A stretch of DNA of 64,000 nucleotides from Oscillospiraceae bacterium (GTDB taxonomy: Bacteria > Bacillota > Clostridia > Oscillospirales > Acutalibacteraceae). The translations under genes were made by a program, and so were the position numbers. This document shows, piece by piece, positions 7,824 to 15,771 of this stretch; positions within the stretch are counted from its first letter, which is position 1, and the number at the start of each line of letters is the position of its first letter. The notes beneath the pieces were generated by a model. It did not search any database and was not told the origin of the DNA. It was given only the letters and a program-made list of their open reading frames with translations. The stretch covers positions 1 to 64,000 of the forward strand of contig CADBBH010000006.1 in assembly GCA_902792905.1 (NCBI GenBank), in the 5' to 3' direction.

Positions 7824-8821
7824 TTAAGATTCTCCTTCATAAAAGATTCAATTCTGTCAAACGGTATCGCGCCCGTTTTTCCGCCGTCATAGAGGTCGGT
7901 ATGAGACGCGCCTTCGATTACAAGCAGTTCTTTATTGTCTGCGTATTTGCTGTCTTTAATCATATTTTCATAGGCGTCTTTGCCGAAATAGAAGGAATGC
8001 GCCCTGTCGCCGTGCATAATCATAACAGCGCTCCTTATTTCGTTTGAGTATTTCAGAATCGGCTGATTTATAAAGGATTCGCAGCCGATAATGTTCCAGC
8101 CGCCGTTTGAGTTAAGCGAACGGGGATGATAACCGCGGTCTGTTTTATAGTAATCGTAATAATCCTTTACAAAATACGGAGCGTCGTCCGGCAGAGGGTC
8201 AACAACACCGCCGCCGAGGGTATATCCGCCCGCAGCATAATCTTTTATACGCTGAGCGCACATTTCGGCTTTCTTGGCATAGCGCGCCTCCTCGCTGTCT
8301 TCGGAGTCAAAGTATCCGTTTGCATTCACTCTTGTCATATCATACATTGTTGAGGCTACTGTCGCTTTTATTCTTGTGTCAAGAGCCGCCGCGTTGACTG
8401 CAAGGCCGCCCCAGCCGCAGATACCGATAATGCCTATTCTGTCGGCATCAGCTCTGTCATTAAGCGACAGAAAATCGACTGCTGCCATAAAATCCTCGGT
8501 ATTTATATCGGGCGAAGCCATATATCTCGGGCTGCCGCCGCTCTCTCCCGTGAAGGACGGGTCAAAGGCAATCGTAAGAAATCCGCGTTCGGCCATAGTC
8601 TGAGCATATAAGCCGGAGCACTGCTCCTTGACCGCCCCGAAAGGCCCGCACACAGCAATTGCAGGGAGTTTTCCCGATGCATCCTTCGGCACATACATAT
8701 CTGCGGCAAGAGTGATGCCGTATCTGTTTACAAACGTCACTTTGGAGTGGCTGACCTTTTCGCTTTTCGGGAAGGTTTTGTCCCATTCGTTTGTAAGCGT
8801 AAGCGGTTCTGTTTTCATCAT
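7820..8821 (-). CDS. Alpha/beta hydrolase, YcjY/dienelactone-hydrolase-like
   Basis: A 333-residue soluble alpha/beta hydrolase. PAIAVCGPFGAVKEQ near residue 54 is the oxyanion loop, IGIIGICGWGGLAVNAAA near 136 the nucleophile elbow with cysteine where serine would be expected, VMIMHGDRAHS near 266 the acid region, and EGASHTDLYD near 304 the histidine. It resembles YcjY-type proteins, whose substrates are unknown. I start at 8821 (MMKTEPL), where AAGGA is 9 bases upstream, rather than 6 codons earlier inside the preceding gene's stop. It is the second gene of a four-gene operon divergent from a LysR regulator. Confidence 0.8.
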   Translation of the reverse strand: MMKTEPLTLTNEWDKTFPKSEKVSHSKVTFVNRYGITLAADMYVPKDASGKLPAIAVCGPFGAVKEQCSGLYAQTMAERGFLTIAFDPSFTGESGGSPRYMASPDINTEDFMAAVDFLSLNDRADADRIGIIGICGWGGLAVNAAALDTRIKATVASTMYDMTRVNANGYFDSEDSEEARYAKKAEMCAQRIKDYAAGGYTLGGGVVDPLPDDAPYFVKDYYDYYKTDRGYHPRSLNSNGGWNIIGCESFINQPILKYSNEIRSAVMIMHGDRAHSFYFGKDAYENMIKDSKYADNKELLVIEGASHTDLYDGGKTGAIPFDRIESFMKENLK

Positions 8822-8835
8822 AATTGCAATTCCTT

Positions 8836-9054
8836 TCAAATTTTACCGATTTTCCGGATTAAATAATCGACCCGATCTATTCTTTTCTGACTCTCGTGCA
8901 TCTGCTCAATCAGATCGCACCGCTTTGACCTGAGAAACTGTTTCAGGTCGTTTTTGTTTCCGCTTTCAAAAATCCTGACTGCCTCGTCCAGGGTATCCCG
9001 GTCAAATCCGGCCTCCGTTAAACAGACGGTCAGCGCGGCTCCACAGTCGCCCAT
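8836..9054 (-). CDS. Small helical protein, MerR-C-terminus-like (72 aa)
   Basis: A 72-residue all-helical protein with the C-terminal segment RCDLIEQMHESQKRIDRVDY resembling the dimerising coiled coil of MerR-type regulators, but without any DNA-binding domain. Two cysteines lie near the N-terminus (DCGAALTVC). GAGAGGA lies about 12 bases before the ATG, a weak arrangement. It heads the leftward operon, and its own -10 (TATACT, complement of 9093-9098) has no good -35. It could be a ligand-sensing or adaptor protein; this is inference. Confidence 0.6.
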   Translation of the reverse strand: MGDCGAALTVCLTEAGFDRDTLDEAVRIFESGNKNDLKQFLRSKRCDLIEQMHESQKRIDRVDYLIRKIGKI

Positions 9055-9103
9055 CTGATTGTCACATCCTCTCTGTTTTCCTTTGCAACTTCAGTATAAC
9101 GCC

Positions 9104-9146
9104 TTGACATCCTTTTCGCTAATAGTTATAATTTATATCGTGATAT
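9104..9146 (+). promoter_or_regulatory. LysR-gene promoter with overlapping palindrome
   Basis: TTGACA (9104-9109) is 17 bases from TATAAT (9127-9132), a near-consensus promoter for the LysR gene. A perfect interrupted palindrome ATATC-GT-GATAT (9135-9146) covers the expected transcription start and is a candidate autoregulatory operator in the divergent intergenic region. Confidence 0.75.
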
Positions 9147-9173
9147 GAAAAAACTGAATATCAGGAGAATGAT

Positions 9174-10061
9174 ATGGAGATCAGAACTTTGCGATATTTT
9201 CTTGCGGTTGCGAGAGAGGAAAATATGACCAGGGCGTCGGAGATGCTTCATGTAACGCAGCCGACACTTTCAAAGGCGCTTAAATCGCTTGAAGATGAAC
9301 TGGGTAAAAAGCTTTTTGTCAGGCACAGTTTCTCTATCTCTCTTACAGAAGAGGGAATGCTGCTGCGTGACCGTGCGGAAGATCTGATAACAATGGCTGA
9401 CAAGATTGAAAAGGAATTTGTTTCGCTTGACGATATAACCGGCGGCGAACTGTTTCTCGGGCTGGCGGAATCCTGTCAGATAAAATATATTGCCGATGCA
9501 ATCAGAACACTTAAAAACCGCTACCCGAAGCTTCGGTATCATATCACAAGCGGCGATACCGAGCAGGTAGCGGATAAACTGCAAAAGGGACTTCTTGATT
9601 TTGTTGTGCTGGCAGAGGAACCGGACCCGAAGAAATATAATTTCATTTCCCTGCCTGAAGCCGATGTATGGGGTGTTGTTATGCCGTCGGACGATCCGCT
9701 TGCAAAGAAGAAATGCTTCAGACCGAAAGACCTTGCGGGTCTTCCGCTTTTCTGTTCAGGTCAGGCGTGGGAACACGATATTCCGTCATGGGCGGGGGAA
9801 CTGTTCTCTTCTTTCAGACTTGAAGGATCGTTCAGACTCTCATATAACGGCGCGATTTTTGCAAAGAGCGGTCTTGGATATCTGCTGACATTTGATAAAC
9901 TGATTGATGTTTCTCCGGAAAGCGGTCTTGTATTCAGGCCGCTGTCGCCGAAGCTTGAGACGAAGCTTTATCTTGTGTGGAATAAGTTCCAGACGCACAC
10001 ACCGATTGCGGAGAGATTTGTCAGACAAATAGAAGAAACATTCAAATTACAGGCAATGTAA
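9174..10061 (+). CDS. LysR-family transcriptional regulator
   Basis: A 295-residue LTTR. The winged helix-turn-helix occupies residues 1-60 (LRYFLAVAREENMTRASEML, VTQPTLSKALKSLE) and is followed by the linker helix. The two-lobed periplasmic-binding-protein-like effector domain spans about 90-290. AGGAGA is placed 5 bases before the ATG. It is divergent from the hydrolase/flavodoxin/lipoprotein operon, the classic arrangement in which a LysR protein activates its neighbour in response to a small molecule, so control of that operon is likely but not shown. Confidence 0.92.
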   Translation: MEIRTLRYFLAVAREENMTRASEMLHVTQPTLSKALKSLEDELGKKLFVRHSFSISLTEEGMLLRDRAEDLITMADKIEKEFVSLDDITGGELFLGLAESCQIKYIADAIRTLKNRYPKLRYHITSGDTEQVADKLQKGLLDFVVLAEEPDPKKYNFISLPEADVWGVVMPSDDPLAKKKCFRPKDLAGLPLFCSGQAWEHDIPSWAGELFSSFRLEGSFRLSYNGAIFAKSGLGYLLTFDKLIDVSPESGLVFRPLSPKLETKLYLVWNKFQTHTPIAERFVRQIEETFKLQAM

Positions 10062-10091
10062 TTATCTGTATTTTTTACGCAGGCATAAAAA

Positions 10092-10137
10092 CCCCGAAGC
10101 AAAGGAGATTATCCAAAGCTTCCGGGATTGTGTTTTA
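10092..10137 (+). terminator. Terminator of the LysR gene
   Basis: CCCCGAAGC (10092-10100) pairs with GCTTCCGGG (10118-10126) with one mismatch, then TTGTGTTTTATTC. The rest of the gene-free stretch 10138-10311 shows a possible small hairpin (ACAC-CTTA-GTGT near 10220) followed by TTTTTT and nothing else I can name. Confidence 0.55.
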
Positions 10138-10311
10138 TTCAGACAAGTCGGAATAATTCAATGCTCCTGCAAAATCGGGAATCAAAGCCCAATCACTCCC
10201 GATTATACTGTAACCTGACACCTTAGTGTGCAGTCAATAGTTTTTTGAGAAGCCGAATTTCGATTAAATACCATCCTCTTGAATCCTGATATATACTATT
10301 CTTATTGAATA

Positions 10312-10510
10312 TTTTCACAGATAATTATATAACCAATTCTGTATTATGCAGCAAGCCCGCATCGGTAATTCCGGTGCGGGCGTTTTTCGTTTATGCACAA
10401 ATTGATATTACGGAAATTATAATGTTGATTTCAGAAGGTATAAAATACCGCCCACAATTAGTGAGCGGCACAATAATTATTAAATTGTTTTTGCCCTACA
10501 AACCGGAATT
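10312..10510. repeat. Dispersed intergenic repeat, copy 3 (most complete)
   Basis: The longest copy. The first hairpin GCCCGCATCGG / CCGGTGCGGGC (10355-10381) is fully paired in plus-strand RNA with one U-G and is followed by GTTTTTCG. The second, CCGCCCAC / GTGAGCGG (10448-10468), is fully paired only in minus-strand RNA. The element thus carries two terminators pointing at each other's genes. It lies between convergent genes (LysR rightward, flavin reductase leftward), exactly where that is useful. Confidence 0.75.
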
Positions 10511-10521
10511 TGTCAGTTCTG

Positions 10522-11085
10522 TTATTTTAATTTAAGTCCGTCGCGGAAAGCTTCGCCCACACGCTCTGTCACTCTGTAATAACCGTGAGTATAAGGATCA
10601 AATGCTATCGCATCCACAAGAGACATATCTACCTTGCCGTCAACCATAACCCTTTCATCAGCAGTGACGTTAACGACTTTTCCGATAACGCCGCATCCAT
10701 ACTCGTTGTTTTGATACTCAATAAACTCACACTCCAGGCATAAAGGGAATTCATTGATAACCGGTGCATCCACAAACTCCGCTTTACATGCCGTCAAGCC
10801 GCTTTTCTTAAGTTTATCGGGAACCTTATTACCGCTTTCCACGCCGAAGTAATCTGCTTCAGCCACATGTGCGGCATCTGCGATACTGACCGTAAAAGCT
10901 TTTCTCTTTTTGATGTTTTCAACAGTTTTATGTGTTTCCGTAAGATTTAACGCTACGGTACCTCTCTCCTGCATTGTTCCCCAAGCCGCATTCATAACGT
11001 TAACGCTGCCATCTTCGTTGTAAGTTGCAACCATTAAAACAGGCATTGGAAAAATACCTTCAGTAAGATTGATTTTTGTTCTCAT
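10522..11085 (-). CDS. Flavin reductase family protein (flavoredoxin-like)
   Basis: A 187-residue FMN-binding split-barrel protein. PMPVLMVATYNEDGSVNVM at residue 13, AWGTMQERGTVALNL and KRKAFTVSIADAAH are the family's FMN-contacting strands, and PLCLECEFIEY near 114 is also characteristic. Members reduce or carry flavin using NAD(P)H or act as flavoredoxins in anaerobes. AAGGAGGTGATAGA before the ATG is an excellent ribosome binding site, and a TATAAT lies at the complement of 11109-11114. It is monocistronic and ends at repeat copy 3. Confidence 0.88.
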   Translation of the reverse strand: MRTKINLTEGIFPMPVLMVATYNEDGSVNVMNAAWGTMQERGTVALNLTETHKTVENIKKRKAFTVSIADAAHVAEADYFGVESGNKVPDKLKKSGLTACKAEFVDAPVINEFPLCLECEFIEYQNNEYGCGVIGKVVNVTADERVMVDGKVDMSLVDAIAFDPYTHGYYRVTERVGEAFRDGLKLK

Positions 11086-11235
11086 TCTATCACCTCCTTA
11101 CAGATGATATTATATCAAAAAGAGCGGTGTATTTCCACTAAAATTTTACTATTCTTACACTATTTTTCAAGTATCAATCTGTAATTAAAAAAATATTTTT
11201 GTAAGATAATAACAATCAACAAGACGGTAATCTTT

Positions 11236-11628
11236 GTGGACGGAAAACCGACAATTCAGGATCACACTAAAACCGATGCAGGAAACAGAACAGTTCCCTT
11301 GCTGCCGCCACTGGAAAATGTATTGCCAAAAAAGAAAAAGGGAATAATATTTGAATTCGAAGGCGGTTACTACACAAGAAGCAAGTTTGATAAGTCCTGG
11401 AACAAATTCAGAAAAGAACACGGTGTTAAGTTATGCGCGCATCAGCTCAGGCACGCATACGCGACAATTCTCTATGAAGCCGGAGTTCAGTTCAAAGACG
11501 CTCAGCTTCTCATGGGGCATAATTCATCGGAAGTAACTCAGGAAATATACACTCATATTTCCGAAAAACAGCAGAAAAAAACATTCACAAACTTGATTAA
11601 TTATGTTTCTGGTGAAAATGCACAATAA
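11236..11628 (+). pseudogene. Tyrosine recombinase (phage/ICE integrase), N-terminally truncated
   Basis: About 130 residues match the C-terminal catalytic half of a tyrosine integrase. HQLRHAYATILYEAG carries the H-x-x-R box, LLMGHNSSEVT the second histidine, and IYTHIS the nucleophilic tyrosine. The N-terminal core-binding domain and the first catalytic arginine are missing. The homologous reading continues upstream of the GTG to about 11209 (ITINKTVIFVD) and then loses resemblance before a stop at 11182. No ribosome binding site is present. It sits 230 bases from the 3' end of tRNA-Ser, the usual attachment site for such elements, so it is a remnant of a lost integrated element. Confidence 0.85.
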
Positions 11629-11644
11629 AACCTGACTTTGTATT

Positions 11645-11673
11645 CACCTTAGTCCAAGGTGGGATACTTTTTT
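11645..11673 (+). terminator. Terminator after the integrase remnant
   Basis: CACCTT-AGTCC-AAGGTG (11645-11661) is a perfect 6-pair stem followed by GGATACTTTTTTTG. Confidence 0.65.
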
Positions 11674-11809
11674 TGCGTTTTGGGACACTTTTTGCCATTT
11701 TTTGACCCTTTTGGGATCCCATTTTTTGGCAATTCTTTACAAATATTTACAATTCTTTTTATACACTGTGCCGAATTTTTTGCCCGAAAATCTAGACTTT
11801 AAGCAAATA

Positions 11810-11851
11810 GCAAAAGTCCCGATGCCCTTGATATATAAGGGATTCGGGACT
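11810..11851 (-). terminator. Terminator of tRNA-Ser
   Basis: AGTCCCGA (11815-11822) pairs with TCGGGACT (11844-11851), and CCCTT with AAGGG inside it, separated by a 2x2 internal loop. On the minus strand the stem is followed by TTTTGC and lies just beyond the CCA end of the tRNA. Confidence 0.75.
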
Positions 11852-11858
11852 CTGTTCA

Positions 11859-11950
11859 TGGCGGAGAGCAAGGGATTCGAACCCTCGAACCGTTTATGGC
11901 GGTTACACGATTTCCAATCGTGCTCCTTCGACCAGCTCGGACAACTCTCC
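11859..11950 (-). tRNA. tRNA-Ser (anticodon GGA)
   Basis: A 92-base class II tRNA read on the minus strand. The acceptor GGAGAGT pairs with GCTCTCC, followed by discriminator G and an encoded CCA. The anticodon stem CACGA/TCGTG holds the loop TTGGAAA, giving anticodon GGA for UCC/UCU codons. A long variable arm (ACCGCC-ATAAA-CGGTT region) and the T-loop GGTTCGAATCC confirm tRNA-Ser. An integrase remnant lies at its 3' side. Confidence 0.96.
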
Positions 11951-12127
11951 GTGTTTGTCAAATGCTCGTATATTATACTTAAACTTTTTCAAAAAATCAA
12001 GTCCTAATTTCAAAAATGTTTATATAATGGAAAACAGCGGAATCCTGCCGGATAATTATATGCTCGGAAGCAGGGAATTATTCTTTCCGAATTCACAAAG
12101 TGTTTACAAATTTTTACAATTAAATTG

Positions 12128-12156
12128 TTGACAAATCCGGCTGCTTATTGTATTAT
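12128..12156 (+). promoter_or_regulatory. Promoter of the hrcA-grpE-dnaK-dnaJ operon
   Basis: TTGACA (12128-12133), 17-base spacer, TATTAT (12151-12156). The start point near 12163 places the CIRCE operator in the first transcribed bases, as expected for HrcA repression. Confidence 0.85.
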
Positions 12157-12167
12157 TAACTCAGAAA

Positions 12168-12194
12168 TTGGCACTCAGCTTGCTTGAGTGCTAA
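12168..12194. promoter_or_regulatory. CIRCE operator (HrcA-binding inverted repeat)
   Basis: TTGGCACTC-N9-GAGTGCTAA differs from the consensus TTAGCACTC-N9-GAGTGCTAA at one position of the left arm. HrcA is encoded immediately downstream and would repress the operon until heat stress. A third half-site GGCACTC (12199-12205) follows, in position to form an alternative GAGTGC-N8-GCACTC pair with the right arm. Confidence 0.93.
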
Positions 12195-12229
12195 AACTGG
12201 CACTCAAAATTTTGAAAGGGGGAACGGCT

Positions 12230-13258
12230 ATGCCGGAGTTAAGTGAAAGAAAAAAGCAGATACTTGCGAATGTAGTTGAAATGTATATAAAATCCGGCGA
12301 GCCGGTCGGCTCCAAGGGACTCATTTCTTCGAGCGGTATGAACTGCTCATCTGCGACCGTAAGGAACGAAATGAATGAGCTTGACCAGATGGGCTATCTC
12401 GTTCAGCCGCATACTTCTGCGGGCCGAATTCCTTCTGAAAAGGGCTACCGCTATTATGTCGATAATCTAATGCCTCGAAGGGATGTCGATGAATTCACAA
12501 AGCGGATGATTGACGCGGGCATCGCTCCCGCGGCAGGAGATCCCGAAAAGCTCGTCAACAGAGCGCGTGAGCTCCTTGCGGATATCACCAAATGCGCCGC
12601 TGTGTCAACTGCGCCGGTCGGAGAAATGAATGTCATCCGCAAAATTGAGCTGGTGCCTGTCGGTATGCATACGGCGATGATGGTTCTGCTCACTTCAAAC
12701 GGAATTCTCAAGAGCCGCCTCTGCAGGATAGACAGCGATTTCAATGTTACGATTCTTGAGCAGTTTTATAATATTGTCGAATCCTTCTTTATCGGCAAGC
12801 CTTCGGGCGAGATCAGCCCTGCGGAGATTCAGACGATTGCCGCTTCGGTTGAGAGCAATTATTTCGTTATGCTGCCGCTTCTCGCTGCAGTCAGCGATCT
12901 TTCAGGCAGCACAAATGATTCCAGGCTGATTCTCGGCGGCGGAGCAAACCTGCTCTCACGCAAGGATTACGGAGATAAAGCGATTCCGCTGCTTGAATTC
13001 CTTAATAAAAAGGAACCTCTCAGTGAGGTTATCCGATCGTCAAAGGATGATCTGAGCATCAGAATCGGCTCCGAGAATCTTTTCAAACAGCTTGAGGATT
13101 CGAGCGTTGTCGTTTCAAAATACAGCGTTAAGGGCGATAATTCAGGTTCGATAAGCGTTATCGGACCGACCAGGATGGATTATGAATCCGTCATTTCGAG
13201 TATGCGCTATCTCTCCGACTTGCTCGGCCACCTGATAACATCGGCTCTTGAGGAGTAG
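12230..13258 (+). CDS. hrcA: Heat-inducible transcription repressor HrcA
   Basis: A 342-residue repressor of class I heat-shock genes. The N-terminal winged helix (LSERKKQILANVVEMYIKSG, EPVGSKGL, SSATVRNEM, SAGRIPSEKGYRYYVD at residues 3-80) is the HrcA signature, followed by the GAF-like and dimerisation region. I start at MPELSE (12230), with AAAGGGGG upstream, because the in-frame ATG 14 codons earlier lies within CIRCE-proximal leader. It is the first gene of the operon, so it autoregulates; grpE follows after 13 bases. Confidence 0.96.
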   Translation: MPELSERKKQILANVVEMYIKSGEPVGSKGLISSSGMNCSSATVRNEMNELDQMGYLVQPHTSAGRIPSEKGYRYYVDNLMPRRDVDEFTKRMIDAGIAPAAGDPEKLVNRARELLADITKCAAVSTAPVGEMNVIRKIELVPVGMHTAMMVLLTSNGILKSRLCRIDSDFNVTILEQFYNIVESFFIGKPSGEISPAEIQTIAASVESNYFVMLPLLAAVSDLSGSTNDSRLILGGGANLLSRKDYGDKAIPLLEFLNKKEPLSEVIRSSKDDLSIRIGSENLFKQLEDSSVVVSKYSVKGDNSGSISVIGPTRMDYESVISSMRYLSDLLGHLITSALEE

Positions 13259-13271
13259 AAAGGAAAACAGT

Positions 13272-13853
13272 ATGAGTAAAGATATCAATACAGAAGATAT
13301 TAATGAAAAAGAAGAGATAAATCCCGACGAAACCGCTCCGGAAAAAGCGGAGGACGAAAAAGATTCCAAACCGGATAAAAAAGAAAAACGCAAGGAAAAG
13401 AAGCAGGATTCCGAGATTGACAAGCTGAAAAAAGAGCTCGCAGATAAAGATGATAAATTTTTACGTCTCGCGGCGGAATACGATAATTTCCGCAAGCGCT
13501 CCGCCAAGGAAAAATCCGATATCTATGCTTCTTCCAAATCGGATGTAATCAATGAAATTCTCCCGATTATCGATAATTTCGAGAGAGCCGCGCAGAATTC
13601 CGAAGCCGATTTTGACGGCTATAAAAAAGGAATAGAGCTCATATTCAACCAGTTCCTCGCGGTGCTTAAAAAATTCGGAGTCGAGAGCTTTGGCGAAGAG
13701 GGCGAGGAATTCGATCCTTCCATGCATTCGGCGGTTATGGTAGTTGAGGACGATTCTCTCGGAGAGAATGTCATAGCGCAGGTATTCAGCAAGGGCTACC
13801 GCCTCGGCGACAAGATAATCCGTGAAGCCGTAGTCAAAGTCGCAAACACATAA
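13272..13853 (+). CDS. grpE: GrpE nucleotide exchange factor
   Basis: A 193-residue cochaperone. The N-terminal 70 residues are a highly charged Lys/Glu/Asp low-complexity extension. A long coiled coil and the family signature follow (FLRLAAEYDNFRKRSAKE, INEILPIIDNFERA, HSAVMVVEDDSLGENVI). GrpE releases ADP from DnaK. The start at 13272 follows AAAGGA; an in-frame ATG at 13248 lies inside the end of hrcA and has no ribosome binding site. Confidence 0.96.
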   Translation: MSKDINTEDINEKEEINPDETAPEKAEDEKDSKPDKKEKRKEKKQDSEIDKLKKELADKDDKFLRLAAEYDNFRKRSAKEKSDIYASSKSDVINEILPIIDNFERAAQNSEADFDGYKKGIELIFNQFLAVLKKFGVESFGEEGEEFDPSMHSAVMVVEDDSLGENVIAQVFSKGYRLGDKIIREAVVKVANT

Positions 13854-13896
13854 AATTGTTTATAATTATACTTGAATATATTTGGAGGTATTCATC

Positions 13897-15717
13897 ATGT
13901 CAAAAGTTATAGGAATTGATTTAGGAACAACAAATTCGTGCGTAGCCGTTATCGAAGGCGGCGAGCCCGTAGTTATCGCAAACGCAGAGGGCGCAAGAAC
14001 TACTCCGTCCGTAGTCGCGTTTGGCAAGACCGGAGAAAGAATGGTCGGCCAGGTTGCCAAGAGACAGGCCATCACCAATCCCGACAAGACCGTTTCTTCT
14101 ATCAAAAGACAGATGGGTTCGGATTATAAAGTCGATATCGACGGCAAGAAGTTCACCCCGCAGGAAATCTCCGCGATGATTCTTCAGAAGCTTAAAACCG
14201 ATGCCGAAGCATATCTCGGCGAGAAGGTTACCGAAGCCGTTATCACGGTTCCCGCGTATTTCACCGATTCACAGCGTCAGGCCACCAAGGACGCAGGCAA
14301 AATCGCCGGTCTCGAAGTAAAGAGAATTATCAACGAGCCCACAGCAGCTGCTCTTTCATACGGTATTGATAAGGAAGCCGAGCAGAAGGTTATGGTTTAT
14401 GACCTCGGCGGCGGCACATTCGACGTTTCCATTATCGATATGGGCGACGGCGTTCAGGAAGTTCTCGCGACTGCAGGCAACAACCGTCTGGGCGGTGATG
14501 ATTTCGATCAGAGAATCATCAACTGGCTTGTCGAAGAATTCAAGAAGGATCAGGGCTTCGACCTGACAACCGATAAAATGGCAATGCAGAGACTCAAAGA
14601 AGCCGCAGAGAAGGCGAAGATTGAGCTCAGTGGAGTTACCACCTCCTCGATTTCTCTTCCCTATATCACAGCCGACGCTACCGGCCCGAAGCATCTTGAA
14701 ACCACTCTTACCAGAGCGAAGTTCAATGAGCTCACAGCCGACCTTGTTGAAGCGACAATGGGTCCAGTCCGTCAGGCAATGAATGACTCGGGTCTCTCCA
14801 CAAACGATATAGACAAGGTTCTTATGGTCGGCGGTTCATCAAGAATTCCTGCGGTTCAGGAAGCAATCAAGAAGTTTATGGGCAAAGAGCCCTTCAAGGG
14901 CATCAACCCCGATGAATGCGTTGCTATCGGCGCGGCAATTCAGGGCGGTGTTATCGGCGGCGACGTCAAAGGCCTTCTTCTGCTTGACGTTACTCCGCTT
15001 TCACTCGGCATTGAGACTATGGGCGGAATCAACACAAAGATTATCGACAGAAACACTACTATTCCCGTAAAGAAGAGCCAGATTTTCTCAACCGCTGCCG
15101 ACAATCAGCCTTCAGTAGAGGTTCACGTTCTTCAGGGCGAGAGAGAATTCGCCAAGGATAACAAAACTCTCGGCGTATTCCATCTTGACGGCATTCTTCC
15201 CGCACCGCGCGGCGTTCCGCAGATTGAAGTTACTTTTGATATCGATGCAAACGGTATAGTCCACGTATCGGCAAAGGATCTCGGCACTCAGAAGGAGCAG
15301 TCTATTTCGATTACCGCCTCCTCAAATATGAGCAAGGAAGATATCGATAAGGCAGTTGCCGAAGCTGAGAAATTCGCCGACGAGGATAAGAAGCGTAAAG
15401 AGGATATCGATGCGAGAAATGAAGCTGACCAGCTCGTCTATCAGGTTGAGAAGCTTCTCAATGAGAATGCCGATAAATTCGATGACGCTGACAAGACAGC
15501 TATAACCGAGAAGAAAGACGCTCTTAAAGAAGCTCTCAAGGGCGACAATATCGACGATATCAAGGCAAAGAAGGAAGAACTCACCCAGAAGTTCTACGAA
15601 ATCAGTGAAAAGCTCTATAAGGCCGCAGGCGCAGCTCAGGGTGATCCCAATGCTCAGGGTCCCGCCGGTGATCCGGGAGCAAATTACACCGATTTCACCG
15701 AAGCCGATAACCAGTAA
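13897..15717 (+). CDS. dnaK: Molecular chaperone DnaK (Hsp70)
   Basis: A 606-residue Hsp70. The three signatures are present: [10 protein letters not shown] near residue 6, [16 protein letters not shown] near 168, and [17 protein letters not shown] near 308. The substrate-binding domain begins near 365 ([18 protein letters not shown]) and the helical lid ends in a short Gly/Pro/Gln tail. Length is normal for Gram-positive DnaK. GGAGG precedes the ATG at 13897. It is the third gene of the HrcA operon; a GC-rich hairpin separates it from dnaJ. Confidence 0.98.
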   Translation: MSKVIGIDLGTTNSCVAVIEGGEPVVIANAEGARTTPSVVAFGKTGERMVGQVAKRQAITNPDKTVSSIKRQMGSDYKVDIDGKKFTPQEISAMILQKLKTDAEAYLGEKVTEAVITVPAYFTDSQRQATKDAGKIAGLEVKRIINEPTAAALSYGIDKEAEQKVMVYDLGGGTFDVSIIDMGDGVQEVLATAGNNRLGGDDFDQRIINWLVEEFKKDQGFDLTTDKMAMQRLKEAAEKAKIELSGVTTSSISLPYITADATGPKHLETTLTRAKFNELTADLVEATMGPVRQAMNDSGLSTNDIDKVLMVGGSSRIPAVQEAIKKFMGKEPFKGINPDECVAIGAAIQGGVIGGDVKGLLLLDVTPLSLGIETMGGINTKIIDRNTTIPVKKSQIFSTAADNQPSVEVHVLQGEREFAKDNKTLGVFHLDGILPAPRGVPQIEVTFDIDANGIVHVSAKDLGTQKEQSISITASSNMSKEDIDKAVAEAEKFADEDKKRKEDIDARNEADQLVYQVEKLLNENADKFDDADKTAITEKKDALKEALKGDNIDDIKAKKEELTQKFYEISEKLYKAAGAAQGDPNAQGPAGDPGANYTDFTEADNQ

Positions 15718-15724
15718 TCAGTAA

Positions 15725-15752
15725 TCCGCCTTCCCGGAAGCGGGAGGGCGGA
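15725..15752 (+). other. Intercistronic hairpin between dnaK and dnaJ
   Basis: TCCGCC-TT-CCCG-GAAG-CGGG-AG-GGCGGA forms a strong GC-rich stem with one internal loop. No T-run follows, so it is more likely an mRNA-stabilising or processing element that lowers dnaJ relative to dnaK than a terminator. Confidence 0.6.
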
Positions 15753-15771
15753 ATAAAGAGGAGTAATTGTT

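Noticed and set aside
10305..10535. A 76-codon plus-strand frame
   Set aside because: It is made of the dispersed repeat and its hairpins, overlaps the flavin reductase end, and has no ribosome binding site.
11702..12007. A 101-codon frame across the tRNA-Ser gene
   Set aside because: It covers the antisense of the tRNA and its terminator; the peptide contains the familiar artefact ESKGFEPSN from reading a tRNA backwards.
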